Shown here: positions 39,512 through 52,240 of the stretch, one piece after another
Numbering within the stretch: the stretch's first letter is position 1
Layout of the letters: every line of letters begins with the position of its first letter
Assembly (NCBI RefSeq): GCF_051020955.1
Contig: NW_027476300.1
Coordinates: forward strand, 186,001-250,000
Source: Megalopta genalis
Taxonomy: Eukaryota; Arthropoda; Insecta; Hymenoptera; Halictidae
Length of the DNA: 64,000 bases
Direction of reading: 5' to 3'
Position numbers and translations under genes: made by a program
The notes under the pieces: model-generated
Told to the model about the DNA's origin: nothing
What the model saw: the letters and a program-made list of their open reading frames with translations, nothing else
Database searches by the model: none

Positions 39512-42500
39512 TTGAAGCTAAATCATGTGTTTCGCTTGGATGTGAAGTTAACTCGTTTGTTTCGTCTGCATTTGAAGCTATATCACATATATCCCAAGTG
39601 TTTGAAGCTGAATCATTTGTTTCGCATGAATTTGAAGCTAAACCTTCTACATCGCATTGATTTGAAGCTTAATCATTTGTTTCGCATGGATTTGAAGCTA
39701 ACTCGTTTGTTTCGTCTGCATTTGGAGGTATATCACTTATATCGCAAGTATCTGAAACTAAATCATATGTGTCGCATGGATTTGAAGCTAAACCTTCTAC
39801 ATCGCATAGATTTGAAGCTAAATCATGTGTTTCGCATGGATTTGCAGCTAACTCGTTCGTTTAGCCTGCATTTGATGCTATATCACTTATATCGTAAGTA
39901 TCTGAAGCTAAATCATTTGTGTCGCATGGATTTGAAGCACAACCTTCTACATCGCATTGATTTGAAGCTAAATCATGTGTTTAGCTTGAATTTGAAACCA
40001 AACCTTCTACTTCGCTTCGATTTGCAGCTAATTCATGTGTTTCGCATGGATTTGAAGCTAACTCTTTTGTTTCGTTTGCACTTAAAGCAATATCACGTAT
40101 ATCGCTAGTATCTGAAGCTAAATCATTTGTTTCGCATGGATTTGAAGCTAAACCTTCAACATCGCTTTGATTTGCAGCTATATCATGTGTTTCGCATGGA
40201 TTTGCAGCTAACTCGTTCGTTTCGCCTGCATTTGATGCTATATCACTTATATCGCAAGTATCTGAAGCTAAATCATTTGTTTCGCATGGATTTGAAGCTA
40301 AACCTTCTACATCGCATGGACTTGAAGCTAACTCGTTTGTTTCGCATACAGCTGAAGCTATATCACACATATCCCAAGTGTTTGCAGCTCTATCATTTGT
40401 TTCGCATGGATTTGAAGCTAAACCATCTAAATCGCATGAATTTTAAGCTAAATCATGTGTTCCGCTTGGATTTGAAGCTAACTCGTTTGTTTCGTCTGCA
40501 CTTAAAGCAATATCACATATATCGCTAGTATCTGAAGCTAAATCATTTGTTTCGCATGGATTTGAAGCTAAACCTTCAACATCGCTTTGATTTGCAGCGA
40601 TATCATGTGTTTCGCATGGATTTGCAGCTAACTCGTTCGTTTCGCCTGCATTTGATGCTATATCACTTATATCGCAAGTATCTGAAGCTAAATCATTTGT
40701 TTCGAATGGATTTGAAGCCAAACCTTCTATATCGCATTGATTTGATGTTAAATCATGTGTTTTGCATGGATTTGAAGCTAACTCGTTTGTTTCCCTTGCA
40801 TTTGAAGCTATATCACTTATATCGCAAGTATCTGATGCTAAGTCATTTATTTCGCATGGATTTGAAGCTAACTCGTTTGTTTGGCCTGCAGTTGAATCTA
40901 TATCACTTATATCGCAAGTATTTGAAGCAAAATCATTTGTTCCGCATCGATTTGAAGCTAAGCCTTCTACTTCGAATTGATTTGAAGCTAAATCATTTGT
41001 TTCGCTTGGATGTGAAGCTAGCTCGTTTGTTTCGTCTGCATTTGAAGCTATATCACTTATATCCCAAGTGTGTGAAGCTACATCATTTGTTTCGCTTGGA
41101 TTTAAAGCTAAGCCTTCTACTTCGCATTGATTTGAAGCTAAATCATGTGTATCGCATGCATTTTGAAGCTAACTCGTTTGATTCGTCTGCATTTGAAGCT
41201 ATATCACTTATATCCCGAGTGTTTGATGCTAAATCATTTGTTTCGCATGGATTTGTATCTAAACCTTCTACATCGCATTGATTTGATGCTAAATCATGTG
41301 TTTCGCTTGGATGTGAAGCTAACTCATTTGTTTCGTCTGCATTTGAAGCTATATCACTTATATCCCAAGTGTTTGAAGCTAAATCATTTGTTTCGCATGA
41401 ATTTGAAGCTAAACCTTCTACATCGCATTGATTTGAAGCTTAATCATGTGTTTCACATGGATTTGAAGCTAATTCGTTTCTATCCCCTGCATTTGAAGCT
41501 ATATCATTTATATCGCAAGTATCTGATACTAAATCATTTGTTTCGCATGGATTTGAAGCTAAACCTTCTACATCGCATTGCTTTGCATCTAAATGATGTT
41601 TTTTGCAAGGATTTGAACTAACTCGTTTGTTTCGTCTGCATTTGAAGCTATATCACTTATATCGCAAGTGTTTGAAGCTAAATCATTTGTTTAGCATGGA
41701 TTTGAAGCTAAACCTTATACATCGCATGGACTTGAAGCTAACTCGTTTGTTTCGCATGCAGCTGAAACTATATCACCCATATCCCAAGTGTTTGCAGCTC
41801 TATCATTTGTTTCGCATGGCTTTGAAGCTAAACCTTCTACATCGCATTGATATTCAGTTTAATCATGTGTATCGCATGGATTTGAAGCTAACTCGTTTGT
41901 TTCGTCTGCATTTGAAGATATATCACTTATATCGCAAGTATCTCAACCTAAATCATTTGTTTCTTATGGATTTGAAGCTAAACCATCTACCTCGCATTGA
42001 TTTGAAGCTAAATCATGTGTATCGCATGGATTTTTAATCTAACTCGTTTGGTTAGTCTGCATTTGAATCTATATGATTTCTATCCCAAGTGTTTGCAGCT
42101 AAATCATTTGTTTCGCATGGAATTGATGCTAACTTGTTTGTTTCGTCTGCATTTGAAGCTATGCCACTTCTATCGCAAGTATCTGAAGCTGAATTATTGG
42201 TTTCGCATGGATTTGAAGCTAAACCTTCTACATCCCATTGATTCGAAGCTAAATCATTTGCTTCGCATAGATTTGAAGCTAACTCAATTGTTTCGTCTGT
42301 ATTTGAAGATATATCACTTATATCGCAAGTATCTGAACCTAAATCATTTGTTTGTTATGGATTTGAAGCTAAGCCTTCTACCTCGCATTGATTCGAAGCT
42401 AAATCATTTGTTTCGCATGGATGTGAAGCTAAACCTCCTACATCGCATTGATTTGAAGCTAAATCATGTGATTCGCTTGGATTGGAAGCTAAGTCGTTTA

Positions 42501-44524
42501 TTTCGTCTGCATTTGAAGGTCTATCACTTATATCGCAAGTATCCGAAGCTAAATCATTTGTGTCTCATGGATTTGAAGCTAAACCTTCTACATCGCATAG
42601 ATTTGAAGCTAAATCATGTGTTTCGCATGGATTTGCAGCTAGCTCGTTCGTTTAGCCTGCATTTGATGCTATATCACTTATATCGTAAGTATCTGAAGCT
42701 AAATCATTTGTTTCGCACGGATTTGAAGCTATATCACTTATATCCCAAGTGTTTGAAGCTAAATCATTCGTTTCGCTTGGATTTGAAGCTAACTCGTTTG
42801 TTTCGTCTGCACTTGAAGCAATATCACACATATCGCTAGTATCTGAAACTAAATCATTTGTTTAGCATGGATTTGAAGCTAAACCTTATACATCGCATGG
42901 ACTTGAAGCTAACTCGTTTGTTTCGCATGCAGCTGAAACTATATCACCCATATCCCAAGTGTTTGCAGCTCTATCATTTGTTTCGCATGGCTTTGAAGCT
43001 AAACCTTCTACATCGCATTGATATTCAGTTTAATCATGTGTATCGCATGGATTTGAAGCTAACTCGTTTGTTTCGTCTGCATTTGAAGATATATCACTTA
43101 TATCGCAAGTATCTCAACCTAAATCATTTGTTTCTTATGGATTTGAAGCTAAACCATCTACCTCGCATTGATTTGAAGCTAAATCATGTGTATCGCATGG
43201 ATTTTTAATCTAACTCGTTTGGTTAGTCTGCATTTGAATCTATATGATTTCTATCCCAAGTGTTTGCAGCTAAATCATTTGTTTCGCATGGAATTGATGC
43301 TAACTTGTTTGTTTCGTCTGCATTTGAAGCTATGCCACTTCTATCGCAAGTATCTGAAGCTGAATTATTGGTTTCGCATGGATTTGAAGCTAAACCTTCT
43401 ACATCCCATTGATTCGAAGCTAAATCATTTGCTTCGCATAGATTTGAAGCTAACTCAATTGTTTCGTCTGTATTTGAAGATATATCACTTATATCGCAAG
43501 TATCTGAACCTAAATCATTTGTTTGTTATGGATTTGAAGCTAAGCCTTCTACCTCGCATTGATTCGAAGCTAAATCATTTGTTTCGCATGGATGTGAAGC
43601 TAAACCTCCTACATCGCATTGATTTGAAGCTAAATCATGTGATTCGCTTGGATTGGAAGCTAAGTCGTTTATTTCGTCTGCATTTGAAGGTCTATCACTT
43701 ATATCGCAAGTATCCGAAGCTAAATCATTTGTGTCTCATGGATTTGAAGCTAAACCTTCTACATCGCATAGATTTGAAGCTAAATCATGTGTTTCGCATG
43801 GATTTGCAGCTAGCTCGTTCGTTTAGCCTGCATTTGATGCTATATCACTTATATCGTAAGTATCTGAAGCTAAATCATTTGTTTCGCACGGATTTGAAGC
43901 TATATCACTTATATCCCAAGTGTTTGAAGCTAAATCATTCGTTTCGCTTGGATTTGAAGCTAACTCGTTTGTTTCGTCTGCACTTGAAGCAATATCACAT
44001 ATATCGCTAGTATCTGAAGCTAAATCATTTTTTTCGCACGGATTTGAAGCTATATCACTTATATCCCAAGTGTTTGAAGCTAAATCATTCGTTTCGCTTG
44101 GATTTGAAGCTAACTCGTTTGTTTCGTCTGCACTTGAAGCAATATCACATATATCGCTAGTATCTGAAGCTAAATCATTTGTTTCGCATGGATTTGAAGC
44201 TGAGCCTTCTACATCGCATTGATTTGAAGCTTTATCATGCGTGTCGCATGGAGTTGAAGCTAGCTCGTTTGTTTCGTCTGCATTTGAACGTATATCGCTT
44301 ATAACGCAATTATCTGAAGATAAATCATTTGTTCCGCATGGATTTGAAGCTAAGCCTTCTACTTCGCATTGATTTGAAGCTAAATCATGTGTATCGCATG
44401 CATTTTGAAGCTAACTCGTTTGATTCGTCTCCATTTGAAGCTATATCACTTATATCCCGAGTGTTTGATGCTAAATCATTTGTTTCGCATGGATTTGTAG
44501 CTAAACCTTCTACATCGCATTGAT
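39512..44524 (+). repeat. 5-kb higher-order repeat, copy 2 (5,013 bp)
   Basis: All landmarks recur exactly 5,013 bp later in copy 3 up to the deletion there. A 1,171-bp internal tandem duplication is visible (42,015 and 43,186). Differences from copy 3 are rare single bases, for example TTTTTTTCGCA versus TTTGTTTCGCA near 44,175. Confidence 0.88.
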
Positions 44525-47500
44525 TTGAAGCTAAATCATGTGTTTCGCTTGGATGTGAAGTTAACTCGTTTGTTTCGTCTGCATTTGAAGCTATATCACA
44601 TATATCCCAAGTGTTTGAAGCTGAATCATTTGTTTCGCATGAATTTGAAGCTAAACCTTCTACATCGCATTGATTTGAAGCTTAATCATTTGTTTCGCAT
44701 GGATTTGAAGCTAACTCGTTTGTTTCGTCTGCATTTGGAGGTATATCACTTATATCGCAAGTATCTGAAACTAAATCATATGTGTCGCATGGATTTGAAG
44801 CTAAACCTTCTACATCGCATAGATTTGAAGCTAAATCATGTGTTTCGCATGGATTTGCAGCTAACTCGTTCGTTTAGCCTGCATTTGATGCTATATCACT
44901 TATATCGTAAGTATCTGAAGCTAAATCATTTGTGTCGCATGGATTTGAAGCACAACCTTCTACATCGCATTGATTTGAAGCTAAATCATGTGTTTAGCTT
45001 GAATTTGAAACCAAACCTTCTACTTCGCTTCGATTTGCAGCTAATTCATGTGTTTCGCATGGATTTGAAGCTAACTCTTTTGTTTCGTTTGCACTTAAAG
45101 CAATATCACGTATATCGCTAGTATCTGAAGCTAAATCATTTGTTTCGCATGGATTTGAAGCTAAACCTTCAACATCGCTTTGATTTGCAGCTATATCATG
45201 TGTTTCGCATGGATTTGCAGCTAACTCGTTCGTTTCGCCTGCATTTGATGCTATATCACTTATATCGCAAGTATCTGAAGCTAAATCATTTGTTTCGCAT
45301 GGATTTGAAGCTAAACCTTCTACATCGCATGGACTTGAAGCTAACTCGTTTGTTTCGCATACAGCTGAAGCTATATCACACATATCCCAAGTGTTTGCAG
45401 CTCTATCATTTGTTTCGCATGGATTTGAAGCTAAACCATCTAAATCGCATGAATTTTAAGCTAAATCATGTGTTCCGCTTGGATTTGAAGCTAACTCGTT
45501 TGTTTCGTCTGCACTTAAAGCAATATCACATATATCGCTAGTATCTGAAGCTAAATCATTTGTTTCGCATGGATTTGAAGCTAAACCTTCAACATCGCTT
45601 TGATTTGCAGCGATATCATGTGTTTCGCATGGATTTGCAGCTAACTCGTTCGTTTCGCCTGCATTTGATGCTATATCACTTATATCGCAAGTATCTGAAG
45701 CTAAATCATTTGTTTCGAATGGATTTGAAGCCAAACCTTCTATATCGCATTGATTTGATGTTAAATCATGTGTTTTGCATGGATTTGAAGCTAACTCGTT
45801 TGTTTCCCTTGCATTTGAAGCTATATCACTTATATCGCAAGTATCTGATGCTAAGTCATTTATTTCGCATGGATTTGAAGCTAACTCGTTTGTTTGGCCT
45901 GCAGTTGAATCTATATCACTTATATCGCAAGTATTTGAAGCAAAATCATTTGTTCCGCATCGATTTGAAGCTAAGCCTTCTACTTCGAATTGATTTGAAG
46001 CTAAATCATTTGTTTCGCTTGGATGTGAAGCTAGCTCGTTTGTTTCGTCTGCATTTGAAGCTATATCACTTATATCCCAAGTGTGTGAAGCTACATCATT
46101 TGTTTCGCTTGGATTTAAAGCTAAGCCTTCTACTTCGCATTGATTTGAAGCTAAATCATGTGTATCGCATGCATTTTGAAGCTAACTCGTTTGATTCGTC
46201 TGCATTTGAAGCTATATCACTTATATCCCGAGTGTTTGATGCTAAATCATTTGTTTCGCATGGATTTGTATCTAAACCTTCTACATCGCATTGATTTGAT
46301 GCTAAATCATGTGTTTCGCTTGGATGTGAAGCTAACTCATTTGTTTCGTCTGCATTTGAAGCTATATCACTTATATCCCAAGTGTTTGAAGCTAAATCAT
46401 TTGTTTCGCATGAATTTGAAGCTAAACCTTCTACATCGCATTGATTTGAAGCTTAATCATGTGTTTCACATGGATTTGAAGCTAATTCGTTTCTATCCCC
46501 TGCATTTGAAGCTATATCATTTATATCGCAAGTATCTGATACTAAATCATTTGTTTCGCATGGATTTGAAGCTAAACCTTCTACATCGCATTGCTTTGCA
46601 TCTAAATGATGTTTTTTGCAAGGATTTGAACTAACTCGTTTGTTTCGTCTGCATTTGAAGCTATATCACTTATATCGCAAGTGTTTGAAGCTAAATCATT
46701 TGTTTAGCATGGATTTGAAGCTAAACCTTATACATCGCATGGACTTGAAGCTAACTCGTTTGTTTCGCATGCAGCTGAAACTATATCACCCATATCCCAA
46801 GTGTTTGCAGCTCTATCATTTGTTTCGCATGGCTTTGAAGCTAAACCTTCTACATCGCATTGATATTCAGTTTAATCATGTGTATCGCATGGATTTGAAG
46901 CTAACTCGTTTGTTTCGTCTGCATTTGAAGATATATCACTTATATCGCAAGTATCTCAACCTAAATCATTTGTTTCTTATGGATTTGAAGCTAAACCATC
47001 TACCTCGCATTGATTTGAAGCTAAATCATGTGTATCGCATGGATTTTTAATCTAACTCGTTTGGTTAGTCTGCATTTGAATCTATATGATTTCTATCCCA
47101 AGTGTTTGCAGCTAAATCATTTGTTTCGCATGGAATTGATGCTAACTTGTTTGTTTCGTCTGCATTTGAAGCTATGCCACTTCTATCGCAAGTATCTGAA
47201 GCTGAATTATTGGTTTCGCATGGATTTGAAGCTAAACCTTCTACATCGCATAGATTTGAAGCTAAATCATGTGTTTCGCATGGATTTGCAGCTAGCTCGT
47301 TCGTTTAGCCTGCATTTGATGCTATATCACTTATATCGTAAGTATCTGAAGCTAAATCATTTGTTTCGCACGGATTTGAAGCTATATCACTTATATCCCA
47401 AGTGTTTGAAGCTAAATCATTCGTTTCGCTTGGATTTGAAGCTAACTCGTTTGTTTCGTCTGCACTTGAAGCAATATCACACATATCGCTAGTATCTGAA

Positions 47501-49177
47501 ACTAAATCATTTGTTTAGCATGGATTTGAAGCTAAACCTTATACATCGCATGGACTTGAAGCTAACTCGTTTGTTTCGCATGCAGCTGAAACTATATCAC
47601 CCATATCCCAAGTGTTTGCAGCTCTATCATTTGTTTCGCATGGCTTTGAAGCTAAACCTTCTACATCGCATTGATATTCAGTTTAATCATGTGTATCGCA
47701 TGGATTTGAAGCTAACTCGTTTGTTTCGTCTGCATTTGAAGATATATCACTTATATCGCAAGTATCTCAACCTAAATCATTTGTTTCTTATGGATTTGAA
47801 GCTAAACCATCTACCTCGCATTGATTTGAAGCTAAATCATGTGTATCGCATGGATTTTTAATCTAACTCGTTTGGTTAGTCTGCATTTGAATCTATATGA
47901 TTTCTATCCCAAGTGTTTGCAGCTAAATCATTTGTTTCGCATGGAATTGATGCTAACTTGTTTGTTTCGTCTGCATTTGAAGCTATGCCACTTCTATCGC
48001 AAGTATCTGAAGCTGAATTATTGGTTTCGCATGGATTTGAAGCTAAACCTTCTACATCCCATTGATTCGAAGCTAAATCATTTGCTTCGCATAGATTTGA
48101 AGCTAACTCAATTGTTTCGTCTGTATTTGAAGATATATCACTTATATCGCAAGTATCTGAACCTAAATCATTTGTTTGTTATGGATTTGAAGCTAAGCCT
48201 TCTACCTCGCATTGATTCGAAGCTAAATCATTTGTTTCGCATGGATGTGAAGCTAAACCTCCTACATCGCATTGATTTGAAGCTAAATCATGTGATTCGC
48301 TTGGATTGGAAGCTAAGTCGTTTATTTCGTCTGCATTTGAAGGTCTATCACTTATATCGCAAGTATCCGAAGCTAAATCATTTGTGTCTCATGGATTTGA
48401 AGCTAAACCTTCTACATCGCATAGATTTGAAGCTAAATCATGTGTTTCGCATGGATTTGCAGCTAGCTCGTTCGTTTAGCCTGCATTTGATGCTATATCA
48501 CTTATATCGTAAGTATCTGAAGCTAAATCATTTGTTTCGCACGGATTTGAAGCTATATCACTTATATCCCAAGTGTTTGAAGCTAAATCATTCGTTTCGC
48601 TTGGATTTGAAGCTAACTCGTTTGTTTCGTCTGCACTTGAAGCAATATCACATATATCGCTAGTATCTGAAGCTAAATCATTTTTTTCGCACGGATTTGA
48701 AGCTATATCACTTATATCCCAAGTGTTTGAAGCTAAATCATTCGTTTCGCTTGGATTTGAAGCTAACTCGTTTGTTTCGTCTGCACTTGAAGCAATATCA
48801 CATATATCGCTAGTATCTGAAGCTAAATCATTTTTTTCGCATGGATTTGAAGCTGAGCCTTCTACATCGCATTGATTTGAAGCTTTATCATGCGTGTCGC
48901 ATGGAGTTGAAGCTAGCTCGTTTGTTTCGTCTGCATTTGAACGTATATCGCTTATAACGCAATTATCTGAAGATAAATCATTTGTTCCGCATGGATTTGA
49001 AGCTAAGCCTTCTACTTCGCATTGATTTGAAGCTAAATCATGTGTATCGCATGCATTTTGAAGCTAACTCGTTTGATTCGTCTCCATTTGAAGCTATATC
49101 ACTTATATCCCGAGTGTTTGATGCTAAATCATTTGTTTCGCATGGATTTGTAGCTAAACCTTCTACATCGCATTGAT
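44525..49177 (+). repeat. 5-kb higher-order repeat, copy 3 (4,653 bp)
   Basis: Equivalent to copy 2 but 360 bp shorter. The missing piece is 12 units near 47,240, where CTACATCGCATAGATTTG replaces the longer series beginning CTACATCCCATTGATTCG. The internal duplication is therefore 811 bp (47,028 to 47,839) instead of 1,171. A loss of exactly 12 units fits unequal exchange or slippage in register. Confidence 0.88.
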
Positions 49178-51350
49178 TTGAAGCTAAATCATGTGTTTCG
49201 CTTGGATGTGAAGTTAACTCGTTTGTTTCGTCTGCATTTGAAGCTATATCACATATATCCCAAGTGTTTGAAGCTGAATCATTTGTTTCGCATGAATTTG
49301 AAGCTAAACCTTCTACATCGCATTGATTTGAAGCTTAATCATTTGTTTCGCATGGATTTGAAGCTAACTCGTTTGTTTCGTCTGCATTTGGAGGTATATC
49401 ACTTATATCGCAAGTATCTGAAACTAAATCATATGTGTCGCATGGATTTGAAGCTAAACCTTCTACATCGCATAGATTTGAAGCTAAATCATGTGTTTCG
49501 CATGGATTTGCAGCTAACTCGTTCGTTTAGCCTGCATTTGATGCTATATCACTTATATCGTAAGTATCTGAAGCTAAATCATTTGTGTCGCATGGATTTG
49601 AAGCACAACCTTCTACATCGCATTGATTTGAAGCTAAATCATGTGTTTAGCTTGAATTTGAAACCAAACCTTCTACTTCGCTTCGATTTGCAGCTAATTC
49701 ATGTGTTTCGCATGGATTTGAAGCTAACTCTTTTGTTTCGTTTGCACTTAAAGCAATATCACGTATATCGCTAGTATCTGAAGCTAAATCATTTGTTTCG
49801 CATGGATTTGAAGCTAAACCTTCAACATCGCTTTGATTTGCAGCTATATCATGTGTTTCGCATGGATTTGCAGCTAACTCGTTCGTTTCGCCTGCATTTG
49901 ATGCTATATCACTTATATCGCAAGTATCTGAAGCTAAATCATTTGTTTCGCATGGATTTGAAGCTAAACCTTCTACATCGCATGGACTTGAAGCTAACTC
50001 GTTTGTTTCGCATACAGCTGAAGCTATATCACACATATCCCAAGTGTTTGCAGCTCTATCATTTGTTTCGCATGGATTTGAAGCTAAACCATCTAAATCG
50101 CATGAATTTTAAGCTAAATCATGTGTTCCGCTTGGATTTGAAGCTAACTCGTTTGTTTCGTCTGCACTTAAAGCAATATCACCTATATCGCTAGTATCTG
50201 AAGCTAAATCATTTGTTTCGCATGGATTTGAAGCTAAACCTTCAACATCGCTTTGATTTGCAGCGATATCATGTGTTTCGCATGGATTTGCAGCTAACTC
50301 GTTCGTTTCGCCTGCATTTGATGCTATATCACTTATATCGCAAGTATCTGAAGCTAAATCATTTGTTTCGAATGGATTTGAAGCGAAACCTTCTATATCG
50401 CATTGATTTGATGTTAAATCATGTGTTTTGCATGGATTTGAAGCTAACTCGTTTGTTTCCCTTGCATTTGAAGCTATATCACTTATATCGCAAGTATCTG
50501 ATGCTAAGTCATTTATTTCGCATGGATTTGAAGCTAACTCGTTTGTTTGGCCTGCAGTTGAATCTATATCACTTATATCGCAAGTATTTGAAGCAAAATC
50601 ATTTGTTCCGCATCGATTTGAAGCTAAGCCTTCTACTTCGAATTGATTTGAAGCTAAATCATTTGTTTCGCTTGGATGTGAAGCTAGCTCGTTTGTTTCG
50701 TCTGCATTTGAAGCTATATCACTTATATCCCAAGTGTGTGAAGCTACATCATTTGTTTCGCTTGGATTTAAAGCTAAGCCTTCTACTTCGCATTGATTTG
50801 AAGCTAAATCATGTGTATCGCATGCATTTTGAAGCTAACTCGTTTGATTCGTCTGCATTTGAAGCTATATCACTTATATCCCGAGTGTTTGATGCTAAAT
50901 CATTTGTTTCGCATGGATTTGTATCTAAACCTTCTACATCGCATTGATTTGATGCTAAATCATGTGTTTCGCTTGGATGTGAAGCTAACTCATTTGTTTC
51001 GTCTGCATTTGAAGCTATATCACTTATATCCCAAGTGTTTGAAGCTAAATCATTTGTTTCGCATGAATTTGAAGCTAAACCTTCTACATCGCATTGATTT
51101 GAAGCTTAATCATGTGTTTCACATGGATTTGAAGCTAATTCGTTTCTATCCCCTGCATTTGAAGCTATATCATTTATATCGCAAGTATCTGATACTAAAT
51201 CATTTGTTTCGCATGGATTTGAAGCTAAACCTTCTACATCGCATTGCTTTGCATCTAAATGATGTTTTTTGCAAGGATTTGAACTAACTCGTTTGTTTCG
51301 TCTGCATTTGAAGCTATATCACTTATATCGCAAGTGTTTGAAGCTAAATC
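49178..51350 (+). repeat. 5-kb higher-order repeat, partial copy 4
   Basis: The sequence follows copies 1-3 up to about 51,350, including the GCGATATCATG variant near 50,264 and the GCATGCATTTTGAAGC insertion unit near 50,826. It then diverges into a series with an extra D-E cycle. After about 51,720 the sequence becomes related to 28.5-29.1 kb. Confidence 0.85.
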
Positions 51351-51769
51351 ATTTGTTTCGCATGGATTTGAAGCTAACTCGTTTGTTTCGTCTGCATTTG
51401 GAGGTATATCACTTATATCGCAAGTATCTGAAACTAAATCATTTGTTTAGCATGGATTTGAAGCTAAACCTTATACATCGCATGGACTTGAAGCTAACTC
51501 GTTTGTTTCGCATGCAGCTGAAACTATATCACCCATATCCCAAGTGTTTGCAGCTCTATCATTTGTTTCGCATGGATTTGAAGCTAAACCATCTAAATAG
51601 CATGAATTTTAAGCTAAATCATGTGTTCCGCATGGATTTGAAGCTAACTCGTTTGTTTCGTCTGCAGTTAAAGCAATATCACATATATCGCTAGTATCTG
51701 AAGCTAAATCATTTGTTTCGCATGGATTTGAAGCTAAACCTTCTACATCGCATTGATTTGAAGCTAAAT

Positions 51770-52240
51770 CATTTGTTTCGCATGGGTTTGAAGCTAACTC
51801 GTTTGTTTCCCCTGCATTTGAAGCTATATTACTAATATCGCAATTATCTGAAGCTAAATCATGTGATTCGCTTGGATTTGAAGCTTAGCCTTCACCTTCG
51901 CAATTGATTTGAAGCTAAATCATTTGTGGCGCATGGATTTGAAGCAATCTCGTTTGTTTTTCCTGCATTTGAAGCTATATCACTTATATCGCATGTATCT
52001 GATGCTATGTCATATGTGTTGCATTGATTTGAAGCTAAACCTTCCACATCGCATTGGTTTCAAGCTAAACCTTCTACATCGCATTGATTTGAAGCTAAAT
52101 CATGTGTTTCGTATGGAGTTGAAGCTAGCTCATTGTTTTCCCTGCATTTGAAGCTATATCACATATATCGCATGTATCTGATGCTAAATCATTTGTTTCG
52201 CACGGATTTGAAGCTAAGCCTTCTACCTCCCATTGATTTG
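51770..52240 (+). repeat. Segment shared with 28.54-29.06 kb (copy 2)
   Basis: This matches the series found near the unique island, including the AATTGATT 31-bp unit and the TTTGTGGCGCATGG variant near 51,923. It lies directly after the 5-kb repeat series ends. The homogenised 29.8-51.4 kb interval is therefore bracketed by two related segments in the same orientation. Confidence 0.8.
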
